From contig CAMYXQ010000009.1 of assembly GCA_947303105.1 (NCBI GenBank), forward strand, positions 1-16,311: a stretch of 16,311 nt of DNA, written 5' to 3'. Under the pieces are notes generated by a model that had not been told where the DNA came from, did no database searches, and was given only the letters and a program-made list of their open reading frames with translations. This document shows positions 5,558 to 12,047 of the stretch, piece by piece. The position numbers were made by a program, and so were the translations under genes. Every line of letters begins with the position of its first letter. The stretch's first letter is position 1. This stretch comes from an uncultured Caryophanales bacterium (lineage in GTDB: Bacteria > Bacillota_I > Bacilli_A > RFN20 > CAG-826).

Positions 5558-5851
5558 TTATCGTTTCCTTTCTTTTCTGACCCCCGCAATCTCCTCATTG
5601 ATTTCATCCAGCGTCATCTCGGAATTCCCATTTTGTTCCGAGACTCTTTGCATTTCCTTCATCACGATTCGCGCTTCGGAAGCGCGGTAGGCATCCTTTT
5701 CCAACATCATGGGAAAGGGTATCCCCTGTGCGTCTACCGATCTTTTCAAAAACATGCGCATCGCGGAAGACAGATCAAGACCAAGCTTTTCAAAGACGGA
5801 GGTCGCCTCCGCTTTTAGACTATCGTCTACTCTGAACTGAATTACTGCCAT
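5558..5851 (-). CDS. RelB/DinJ-family antitoxin
   Basis: Antitoxin for the PIN toxin encoded 3 nt downstream. The 97 residues begin MAVIQFRVDDSLKAEATSVF, the ribbon-helix-helix strand and helix of RelB/DinJ, followed by EKLGLDLSSAMRMFLKRSV and the family's 'QGIPFPM' stretch. The C-terminal part (EMTLDEINEEIAGVRKERKR) is charged and likely wraps the toxin. The start at 5851 is set by AAAGGGG (5857-5863), 5 nt upstream, and by the RelB alignment; the upstream in-frame codons lie in the promoter. Autoregulation through the palindrome at 5864-5902 is inferred. Confidence 0.88.
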   Translation of the reverse strand: MAVIQFRVDDSLKAEATSVFEKLGLDLSSAMRMFLKRSVDAQGIPFPMMLEKDAYRASEARIVMKEMQRVSEQNGNSEMTLDEINEEIAGVRKERKR

Positions 5852-5863
5852 AATATCCCCTTT

Positions 5864-5902
5864 GTATTTCAATTGTAATACATTTAACGCTTTTGTAAAT
5901 AC
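5864..5902 (-). promoter_or_regulatory. Promoter and probable operator of the RelB/PIN operon
   Basis: Minus strand: TTTACA (5894-5899), 16-bp spacer, TACAAT (5872-5877). GTATTTACAA on one side and TTGAAATAC on the other form an imperfect inverted repeat covering both promoter boxes, the expected target of a dimeric ribbon-helix-helix repressor. Confidence 0.7.
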
Positions 5903-5933
5903 AAAAAAATCCCAAGCCATTGTGACTTGGGAT
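5902..5933 (-). terminator. Terminator of tmRNA
   Basis: Minus strand: ATCCCAAG (5926-5933), 9-nt loop, CTTGGGAT (5909-5916), then TTTTTTTG. It begins 11 nt after the tmRNA CCA end. Confidence 0.9.
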
Positions 5934-5944
5934 ATGATGATGAT

Positions 5945-6343
5945 TGGTGGAGCCGAGGAGAATTGAACTCCTGTCCGAAGAAGCTTTCATTTGGACCTCT
6001 ACAGTTTAGTTCAAACCGTTATTTGACCCCATGGAAAGGCTTGAACAAGTCCATGCGGCGAGGCTCAAAGGTTGTCGGCGATCCCTCCGAACCAGAGAGG
6101 ACCGCTTATCGTTGGAATATGACGCCCTTGACCTTCCCCCAACGAGCGGGAGGGGAGGACGTGCTGCTCTCGGATCGATGCCGAGAAGCCCTCAGGCTAC
6201 TAAATTAAGCGCAAGCATACGAAGCGCGCTGAGCGCGGTTCGCATAAATATGACTGTTGTCAGTTATTTGTTTTTGATGTTTAAGCTCATCACGCCACTG
6301 CCATCCAAACCAAATACTTCCCCGTCAAAACCAGAACGACCCC
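5945..6343 (-). ncRNA. ssrA: Transfer-messenger RNA (tmRNA)
   Basis: Rescues stalled ribosomes by adding a degradation tag (trans-translation). It is a one-piece, non-permuted molecule of 399 nt. The 5' end GGGGUCG (6337-6343) pairs with CGGCUCC before the encoded ACCA (from 5945), including the G3-U70 pair that directs charging with alanine. The 5' segment UUCUGGUUUUGACGGGGA is the tmRNA D-like region. The T-arm is AGGAG-UUCAAUU-CUCCU, ending in CUCGGCUCCACCA. The tag frame is at 6205-6261, followed by UUAGUAGCCUGAGGGC, the usual post-tag helix. Several pseudoknot arms fill the middle. The 5' end is set by acceptor pairing; RNase P would trim a short leader. Confidence 0.95.
6205..6261 (-). 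other. tmRNA tag reading frame
   Basis: Proposed tag DNSHIYANRAQRASYACA, ending at UAA (6205-6207). The resume codon would be GAC, after CAAAUAACU. An Asp start and a '-QxASxxYAxA'-like end recall Mycoplasma tags (which begin DK and end in -FA). The other plausible frame, ending LNLVA at UGA, is less likely because CUUAAUUUAG matches the usual tag-stop context. Confidence 0.65.
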
Positions 6344-6377
6344 ATTTTTCAAAGAACAATCCCTTTCGGGCTTACGA

Positions 6378-6406
6378 AATATAGCACTTCCCCGCGCGAA
6401 TGTATA
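6378..6406 (-). promoter_or_regulatory. Candidate tmRNA promoter
   Basis: Minus strand: TATATT (6378-6383) with TATACA (6401-6406) 17 bp upstream. The start would be near 6371, leaving a leader of about 28 nt for RNase P to remove. The -35 box is weak. Confidence 0.4.
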
Positions 6407-6457
6407 GTCCAAGAACCTACAAACGTAGGTTTTCTTTGGACTTCACGCGCGAATGTA
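6393..6457. repeat. 12-bp direct repeats enclosing a long hairpin
   Basis: CGCGCGAATGTA occurs exactly at 6393-6404 and 6446-6457. Between them, 6406-6442 is an imperfect inverted repeat: AGTCCAA...AACCTAC-AAAC-GTAGGTT...TTGGACT. Just after, TAGTAGACTACTA (6456-6468) is a 13-bp palindrome. It lies between the tmRNA start and the divergent membrane-protein gene and overlaps the candidate tmRNA -35 box. No U-tract follows the hairpin on either strand, so it is not a terminator. Confidence 0.65.
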
Positions 6458-6494
6458 GTAGACTACTAGGGCGAAAAACGAAAGTACCCTAATT

Positions 6495-7682
6495 ATGTCC
6501 AAAGCAAAAGCCAAATACGTCAAACAGAAAAAACCATCCACCTTCTGGCCGAAACTCAGAAAAGGCCTCCGCGCTTTAGTCAGCAACCAAGCCGTCATCG
6601 AACTCCGGGAAACCAAATGGTACGCCCCGGTCATCGTCGGTCTTCTCAGCGTCATCGTCGCCGTCGTCCCGACCCTCGTCAACGGATTGAAACAGAAGGG
6701 CAGCGATATCCTCGCCACCCCGACCGCCAGCACGGAAATCGGTTTGATCCACTTCGCTGAAAAACTCGAAGAGAAAGATATCGATATCGTTATTGATCCG
6801 GAAGCCGGTTCGATCGAGCTCGATCGCGCCAAATGGGATCAGGAATTCACCGCGACCATCGGTCCGGTGAAAACGTATCACGTTTTCGCGGACGTTTATG
6901 AACGCCAGGAACTGATTATGGATACCGAAGAAAGCGAAGCGAATAGCTCGATCGTCAACGTCGATACCACCCCGAGTCTGCATGACGTCAAATACTGCTA
7001 CGTTTCCGTCTTCGATCTCACCGATCTGAATTCGGAGGAGATGAAGGACGAAATCATCGGCACCAACGACGTCACCCGGAACGGCACCACCGCGATTCTC
7101 GGTCTGGTCGACGTCATCGGCAAGCATCCGTACGCCAGCACCTCGCTCTTCTTAGGCAAAGAAAGCTTCGTTCTCGTCAAATCGCCGAAAGGCACCGCCG
7201 TCAGCTCCTCGAGAGGCTACCGCGAATTCAAGTATTCTTCTTTGAAGCAAGGCGTCAATCTTCGTGATCTTGCAAAGCAAGACCCTCACGGCGAAGCTTA
7301 TTCCGTGACCAAAGCGGAAAATGTGGACTCCTACTTAGAACAGGCCACTGCCAGCTGGAAATTGCTCTTGGACGATGCCTGGAACACCACCCGCGTCAAT
7401 AGCTCATTCGCCACCACCGGCATGTGGCTCGGCATTTATGCCGGTGCCGTTGCCTTCCTCGGTCTGATGATCTTCTTATTCACCCGCGGAAAGATGAACC
7501 CGCTCAATGTGTTCACCTTCTGGCAGTGCGAAACGATCGTCGGTTGGGCGGCCATCACCCCGGCCATCCTCTCCATGATCGGATTCGCCATCAAATCCTA
7601 CGCGTCGATCATCTTCCTTGTCCTATTCGGCGTCCGTATCCTTTGGATGGTATTCCGTTCGCTCCGCCCGGTGCAGCAATAA
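6495..7682 (+). CDS. Multi-pass membrane protein of unknown function
   Basis: Not firmly recognised. The 395 residues begin with a basic stretch (SKAKAKYVKQKK). One transmembrane segment follows (about 43-62, YAPVIVGLLSVIVAVVPTLV), then a roughly 240-residue domain that would be extracytoplasmic if the positive-inside rule holds. The C-terminus carries three transmembrane segments (about 308-330, 342-365, 367-388). This layout resembles DUF1189-type proteins of Bacillota (MalA/YvdJ-like), but I would not assign it by eye. No Shine-Dalgarno sequence precedes the ATG and no clear promoter is seen; the start is set by the basic N-terminus and by the upstream hairpin region. Ends at an intrinsic terminator. 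Monocistronic, divergent from tmRNA. Confidence 0.8.
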   Translation: MSKAKAKYVKQKKPSTFWPKLRKGLRALVSNQAVIELRETKWYAPVIVGLLSVIVAVVPTLVNGLKQKGSDILATPTASTEIGLIHFAEKLEEKDIDIVIDPEAGSIELDRAKWDQEFTATIGPVKTYHVFADVYERQELIMDTEESEANSSIVNVDTTPSLHDVKYCYVSVFDLTDLNSEEMKDEIIGTNDVTRNGTTAILGLVDVIGKHPYASTSLFLGKESFVLVKSPKGTAVSSSRGYREFKYSSLKQGVNLRDLAKQDPHGEAYSVTKAENVDSYLEQATASWKLLLDDAWNTTRVNSSFATTGMWLGIYAGAVAFLGLMIFLFTRGKMNPLNVFTFWQCETIVGWAAITPAILSMIGFAIKSYASIIFLVLFGVRILWMVFRSLRPVQQ

Positions 7683-7689
7683 GCAAAAT

Positions 7690-7715
7690 AAAACGGCCAT
7701 CTGGCCGTTTTTTAA
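7690..7715 (+). terminator. Bidirectional intrinsic terminator
   Basis: AAACGGCCA-TC-TGGCCGTTT (7691-7710) with T's on the plus strand and TTTTATTTT on the minus strand. It serves the membrane-protein gene and the convergent 111-residue gene, whose stop overlaps its edge. Confidence 0.9.
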
Positions 7716-8047
7716 TCCCCATAATCGCTCGGTCTCGTATCGTCGATCCAGGTGACTTTCAGCTGGTCGGTGATATCGATGAGTTCCTGATAAATATAGT
7801 CGTCTTTATGGACCATCGGAAATTCGAAGTCATTCGTGAAAATAACGCGGTGGTTTGCGCGCACGATTTCGTCTATCCTATTTAGTATAAGGGGCAGATG
7901 ACTCGTCTTCTCCCCATACCCCATCAAGGCTGTGTAGAAACCCGGTTCGACGTAAAACCGGTCCCCCGCATCGTTTTCGTAAAAGTTGCAACGAGGGTAT
8001 TGAGGATCTAGCAGCGATTTGTATTGATTAAACTCGGGGTAAAGCAT
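7712..8047 (-). CDS. Hypothetical protein, 111 residues
   Basis: Not recognised. It starts MLYPEFNQYKSLLDPQYPRC, is soluble, and is rich in aromatic and acidic residues (DRFYVEPGFY, KDDYIYQELIDITDQLKVTW). There are no signal peptide, membrane segments or known catalytic motif. The ATG at 8047 is chosen because the upstream in-frame extension would run over the promoter and into the divergent HAD gene. A promoter (8062-8089) ends about 8 nt before the ATG and no Shine-Dalgarno sequence is visible, so the leader is very short. A convergent terminator sits at its 3' end. A real gene is likely from the promoter and terminator context and the protein-like composition. Confidence 0.65.
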   Translation of the reverse strand: MLYPEFNQYKSLLDPQYPRCNFYENDAGDRFYVEPGFYTALMGYGEKTSHLPLILNRIDEIVRANHRVIFTNDFEFPMVHKDDYIYQELIDITDQLKVTWIDDTRPSDYGD

Positions 8048-8061
8048 AAAGTTACGTCTTA

Positions 8062-8089
8062 AATATACGCATGACCAATACTTGGTCAA
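8062..8089 (-). promoter_or_regulatory. Promoter with overlapping palindrome between divergent genes
   Basis: Minus strand: TTGACC (8084-8089), 16-bp spacer, TATATT (8062-8067). TGACCAA-TAC-TTGGTCA (8072-8088), a perfect 7-bp inverted repeat, covers the -35 box and lies just upstream of the HAD gene's AAAGGAGG (8093-8100). It is a candidate operator for one or both genes. No convincing rightward promoter is seen in the 58-bp gap. Confidence 0.6.
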
Positions 8090-8105
8090 GAGAAAGGAGG
8101 CATAT

Positions 8106-8906
8106 ATGGCAGGCGATCCTAAGAAAATCCGCATCGTATTCACCGATATCGACGCAACGTTATATTCGCACAAAACCGGTCGCGTCCCTCCTTCGGCCAT
8201 CGAAGCCATCCATAAACTGCAAGCCAAGGGAATCAAAGTTTTCCTCTGCTCGGGCCGGAATTATTACTTGATCCGCAAATCAGGCATCTTGGACATCATC
8301 GAGCCGGACGGCATCGTCATGATGAACGGGGCCTGCGTCTCCGTCGATGGCGATCTCATCTACAAGTATGAAATTCCTCGGGACGTTGTGGACGCCATTA
8401 TCAAATTCTCCTACCGTCTCAAATTCGGCGTGACCCTCATCGAGGAAAGCGAAGGCCACATCAATTATATTGATGACCGCGTCATCGAAGCCCATGCCAA
8501 GTACGGAACCAGATTCCCGCAGCCACGGAAATTCCCGATTCCTTATGACCGCACGGTCTATCAGATCATTGCCTTCTGCGATGAATTCGACGAATCGTTA
8601 TTCCTCCCCCACCTTCGCGATTGCAAGGCGGCCCGTTGGGACGAATACGCGGTCGATATCATGCCGAGCAACTCCGATAAGGCCAAAGGCATCATGGCGA
8701 CCCTCGAACATTATGGCTGGGGCGCCGAGAACGCGATGTCCTTAGGCGATCACAACAACGACATCGAGATGATGCAGTTCACCGGCATCTCCGTCGCGAT
8801 GGGCAACGCCATCCCCGAAGTAAAAGAAATCGCCGATTATGTAACCGACGATATCGATGAAGATGGCTGGGCCAATGCGATGAAGCACTTCGGCCTCATC
8901 GACTGA
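8106..8906 (+). CDS. Cof-type HAD-superfamily phosphatase (class IIB)
   Basis: Cytoplasmic phosphohydrolase of the Cof/YwpJ/YidA group, which acts on sugar phosphates, flavin mononucleotide, pyridoxal phosphate and similar compounds; the substrate is not predictable. The 266 residues contain motif I FTDIDATL (Asp14 nucleophile, Asp16 acid/base; the usual Gly is Ala), motif II LCSGR (Ser49), motif III Lys in NSDKAKGI, and motif IV LGDHNNDIEMM. A class IIB cap lies between motifs II and III. The start at 8106 is set by AAAGGAGG 5 nt upstream. It converges on rlmH with no base between the two stop codons (TGA/TCA at 8904-8909) and no terminator. Confidence 0.9.
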   Translation: MAGDPKKIRIVFTDIDATLYSHKTGRVPPSAIEAIHKLQAKGIKVFLCSGRNYYLIRKSGILDIIEPDGIVMMNGACVSVDGDLIYKYEIPRDVVDAIIKFSYRLKFGVTLIEESEGHINYIDDRVIEAHAKYGTRFPQPRKFPIPYDRTVYQIIAFCDEFDESLFLPHLRDCKAARWDEYAVDIMPSNSDKAKGIMATLEHYGWGAENAMSLGDHNNDIEMMQFTGISVAMGNAIPEVKEIADYVTDDIDEDGWANAMKHFGLID

Positions 8907-9386
8907 TCATTTATGGTATGGTTCGTTCCGCGCGATGCGGAAGGAACGATATAGCTGCTCCAACAAAACGATTCTCGCAAGCTGATGCGGGAAAGTGAGT
9001 TTGCTCAAGCAAAGGCGGGCGTTGGCTCGCCTTTTCATTTCCGCGGATAGACCGAGGGAACCACCGATGACGAAATGGATGGAGGAACCGGATAATTCGA
9101 ACCATTTGGTGAGGGATTCGCTCAAAACTTCGGAGGTGAGCTGTTCGTGTCCCAAATCGAGAATGACGACAAAGTCGCTTCCTTTAAGGTGACGGAGAAT
9201 CTGCTCACACTCTTTTTCTTTGACTTTGGTTTCTTCGGCCGGGGTGGCGTTCTGCTTGGAAGGCAGATCGTCATATTCCCTGACTTCGGTCTGGGCATAA
9301 GGATTGAGGCGTTTCAAATATTCGGCCTCCGCCGCTTTCCAATACGTTTCTTTTAAATGCCCGATCGCGTGGATGGTGATTTTCAT
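8907..9386 (-). CDS. rlmH: 23S rRNA (pseudouridine1915-N3)-methyltransferase RlmH
   Basis: SPOUT-class methyltransferase that modifies pseudouridine 1915 in helix 69 of 23S rRNA on the assembled ribosome, using S-adenosylmethionine. The 159 residues have the standard length. The N-terminus is MKITIHAIGHLKETYW; the cofactor-binding knot includes FVVILDLGHEQLTSE, the FVIGGSLGLS loop, and the very conserved end KLTFPHQLARIVLLEQLYR followed by ARNEPYHK. The ATG shares ATGA with the walJ stop (9383-9386). It is the last gene of the gdpP operon, the same linkage to yycJ as in other Bacillota. Confidence 0.96.
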   Translation of the reverse strand: MKITIHAIGHLKETYWKAAEAEYLKRLNPYAQTEVREYDDLPSKQNATPAEETKVKEKECEQILRHLKGSDFVVILDLGHEQLTSEVLSESLTKWFELSGSSIHFVIGGSLGLSAEMKRRANARLCLSKLTFPHQLARIVLLEQLYRSFRIARNEPYHK

Positions 9387-10132
9387 TGTCTATCGCCTCC
9401 TCGGGTGAAAGACCACTGCTGGAGAATGACGAAGAGGGATTCATCGAAAGCCACTCCGTATTCTTCGTAGACGTTCTTATAGGTCTCCATGATTTTCTCT
9501 TCGGTATTGCATTCCTCGCTCCGATGGCAGAGATAAACCTTCTTCGTTTTCTCGCCGACCAGATCCAGAGAGATGAGGGCGGATTGCTCGTTGGATAAGT
9601 GGCCCTTCTTGCCGCGGATCCGCCGTTTCAAGTGCTCCGGTCGATTGCTTTCAAGAAGCATCTGAATATCGTGATTTGCCTCTAAAATGGCGTAGTCCGG
9701 GTTGGCTAATTCCTTCACCGTTTTTAACGGCAAAAACCCCGTATCCGTGATAAATACCAAAGATTCGCCGCGATTTTCGATTTTATAGCCCACTGGATTA
9801 TGGGCATCATGGCTGGTTTTGAATGAAGTAACCACAAAGTCCCCGACGCGGATTTTCGAACCGACTCTTTGGTTGATGGCGCCATCGATCGTCCCCGTGC
9901 TGGCATACACCGGGATGGCTTTGGGGATATAGGAAATCCCTTTGACGTGATCACTGTGTTCGTGGGTGATGAAAGCGGCCGTCAAATCAGAAAGATTGCG
10001 ACCGATTTCCTGTAATCCCTGGAGGAGTAATTTCTTGCTCACGCCCATGTCGAAAAGAAGAGTGGTTTTCTCATCATAAACCAACGTCGCGTTTCCTTTG
10101 GAACCGCTGGCGAGAGAAAGGAAAGACAACAT
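9383..10132 (-). CDS. walJ: Metallo-beta-lactamase-fold hydrolase WalJ/YycJ
   Basis: Zinc-dependent MBL-fold nuclease-like protein; the YycJ group is linked to DNA repair and cell-wall stress in Bacillota. The 249 residues start MLSFLSLASGSKGNATLV, the diagnostic N-terminus (SGSxGN). The metal motif THEHSDH is at 56-62, with further ligands in the later HNPVGY and FITDTGF segments. The start overlaps the dnaB stop by one base (TAATG) and the stop overlaps rlmH, so translation is coupled. walJ often lies with walRK; those genes are not here, and it is embedded in the dnaB operon instead. Confidence 0.92.
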   Translation of the reverse strand: MLSFLSLASGSKGNATLVYDEKTTLLFDMGVSKKLLLQGLQEIGRNLSDLTAAFITHEHSDHVKGISYIPKAIPVYASTGTIDGAINQRVGSKIRVGDFVVTSFKTSHDAHNPVGYKIENRGESLVFITDTGFLPLKTVKELANPDYAILEANHDIQMLLESNRPEHLKRRIRGKKGHLSNEQSALISLDLVGEKTKKVYLCHRSEECNTEEKIMETYKNVYEEYGVAFDESLFVILQQWSFTRGGDRQ

Positions 10133-11589
10133 TACATTTCTTCCAGCTCTTGCTGGGCGTCGTTGCTGAATTCGGAGAAGCGCATATAGGCCTTCTCGAA
10201 GTGGAGGGTCGTATCGCCCAAACGGCCGTTACGGGCTTTACGGATCTTAAGGGTGACCACCGAGCTATCGCCGGCATCCTTGCCATGGGCTTTGACTTCG
10301 GCGACTTGCGCCTCGGCCTTCTCTTGGAAGGTCGACGGGGCGCCAGGCTGTTTGGTGGTGGGCTTCGGATCGTAGTAGTCCGGACGGTACATCATGATGA
10401 CCAAGTCGGCATCCTGCTCGATGGCGCTGGATTCTTTGAGGTTGGCCAAAGTCGGGGCGCCATTCTCGGCCGCCGCCTTATCGGCGTCACGGTTGAGCTG
10501 AGCCAAAGCGATGACTGGCAAATGGAGATTACGGGCCAACTCCTTGAGGGTGCTGGTGATATAAGCGAGCTGCAACGGACGGCTGTCGATCTTTTGAGTG
10601 GCTGAGGTTTGAATGATATTCAAATGGTCGACGAAGATCGCGCAGAGATCCGGATGGGATGATTTCAGTTTCTGGGCCTTCGCCACGATATCGCTGACCT
10701 GAGGATTCGGGGTATCGTCGAAGTAAATCTGGGCTTGGGCGATGTTCTTGAGGGCGCTTAAAACTTTGCGGTTATCCTCTTCGTTCAAACGGCCAAGCTG
10801 AATGTCTTCATACGAAATGATGGCCTCGGCGGCAATCAAACGCTGAACCATCTCACGCGCGGACTGCTCGCCTGAAAAGAAGGCAACCGGTTTCTTGGTA
10901 CGGGTCGCCGCACTGTAAATCATGTTGATCGCCAACGCGGTTTTACCGACGGAAGGACGGGCGGCGATGATATTCAAGGAATCGTTCTGCCAGCCGTGCG
11001 TAAGGTCGTTCAAACGCTGGAAACCGGTATCGACGCCCGTAAGGCGACGATTTGAGTAGTTGCGGTATTGGGAAAGCTGCAAAGAGACTTCTTTGCTGAC
11101 TTCATAGGCGCTGCGGAAGTTGCCGACCGAACGGCGGGAAGCGATCTTCGCAAGAAGTTCCGTCGCCCCCATCAAGAAAGCGCTGATGTCTTCCACTTTG
11201 CCGGAAACATATTCGTTTTCGATCTTGTCGATTTCTTTTAAGAAATCGCGTAAGACGGCGTTATCACGGACGATTGAGACATAGAATTCGACGTTGGCCG
11301 GATTCAAAGAGGCGTCCGCGAGTTCGAGGAGATATTCCGGCGAACCGACGGTTTCGGCGAGCTGCATGGTGACGAGCTGGCCATGGAGAGTCATCGGGTC
11401 GATCGGTTGTTTGGATTCGACGAGCATGCGCATGGCGCGGAACACCAACGGGTTGCGGGGATCCAAACCGGAAAACATGTCTTCAGACATGCTGGACATC
11501 GCCATGTTGGCGGCCTGCTGATTGGAAATGATTGAGCCAAGAACGGCCTTTTCGGCTTCGAGATTGCCAGGGATGGGTAGTTTAGCCAT
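10132..11589 (-). CDS. dnaB: Replicative DNA helicase DnaB
   Basis: Hexameric ATP-driven 5'-3' helicase at the replication fork (called DnaC in Bacillus subtilis). The 485 residues comprise the N-terminal dimerisation domain (NLEAEKAVLGSII from residue 9), a linker, and a RecA-like ATPase. The ATPase has Walker A ARPSVGKTALA (210-220), a candidate catalytic Glu in FSGEQSAREM (near 241), Walker B IFVDHLNII (Asp321), QLNRD, and ESSAIEQDADLVIMMYRP. The start at 11589 has GGAGG 6 nt upstream and overlaps rplI by 8 nt. There is no intein. The rplI-dnaB order is the common Bacillota arrangement. Confidence 0.97.
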   Translation of the reverse strand: MAKLPIPGNLEAEKAVLGSIISNQQAANMAMSSMSEDMFSGLDPRNPLVFRAMRMLVESKQPIDPMTLHGQLVTMQLAETVGSPEYLLELADASLNPANVEFYVSIVRDNAVLRDFLKEIDKIENEYVSGKVEDISAFLMGATELLAKIASRRSVGNFRSAYEVSKEVSLQLSQYRNYSNRRLTGVDTGFQRLNDLTHGWQNDSLNIIAARPSVGKTALAINMIYSAATRTKKPVAFFSGEQSAREMVQRLIAAEAIISYEDIQLGRLNEEDNRKVLSALKNIAQAQIYFDDTPNPQVSDIVAKAQKLKSSHPDLCAIFVDHLNIIQTSATQKIDSRPLQLAYITSTLKELARNLHLPVIALAQLNRDADKAAAENGAPTLANLKESSAIEQDADLVIMMYRPDYYDPKPTTKQPGAPSTFQEKAEAQVAEVKAHGKDAGDSSVVTLKIRKARNGRLGDTTLHFEKAYMRFSEFSNDAQQELEEM

Positions 11590-12046
11590 TGTTTGCCTCC
11601 GAGATGTGCACCGTGACGACGCCGACGACTTCGCCGGCGATGCCTTTGTATAATTCGATTTTCAGCTTGGTGTAGCCAATCGCGTTGGCCGGTTCTTTGT
11701 CGATGAATTTCCGCTTATCGATGCGGATGTTCCACTGCTCCAAGAGACCTTCTTCGATCTGTTTGGGGGAGATTGTGCCGAACATCTTGCCATCCGCGCC
11801 GACCTTCGCTTTGAATTCGACATTGATGTGCTCGAGCTTGGCTTTGACTTGCTCCGCTTCCGCCTTCAAGGCTTTCTGACGTTCGAGCTCCTCGGCGTTC
11901 TGTCGGGCCAAAGTCTTCTGGGCGCCTTCGGTGGCGGCGATGGCGATCCCTCTAGGGATCAGGTAATTCATCGCGTAACCGTCGCTGACATTAATCGTCG
12001 CCCCTTTCTTGCCGAGGCGATCGTCTTTCAAAAGGATTACTTTCAC
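11582..12046 (-). CDS. rplI: 50S ribosomal protein bL9
   Basis: Large-subunit protein that binds 23S rRNA near the L1 stalk and helps maintain reading frame. The 154 residues start (M)KVILLKDDRLGKKGATINVS. The conserved N-terminal domain is followed by a long connecting helix (KTLARQNAEELERQKALKAE onward) and the C-terminal domain with VGADGKMFGTISPKQI. The start is GTG at 12046: AGGGAG (12053-12058) lies 6 nt upstream and the bL9 N-terminus aligns there, while longer readings run back into gdpP. Only one base separates it from the gdpP stop. Confidence 0.96.
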   Translation of the reverse strand: MKVILLKDDRLGKKGATINVSDGYAMNYLIPRGIAIAATEGAQKTLARQNAEELERQKALKAEAEQVKAKLEHINVEFKAKVGADGKMFGTISPKQIEEGLLEQWNIRIDKRKFIDKEPANAIGYTKLKIELYKGIAGEVVGVVTVHISEANNG

Positions 12047-12047
12047 A

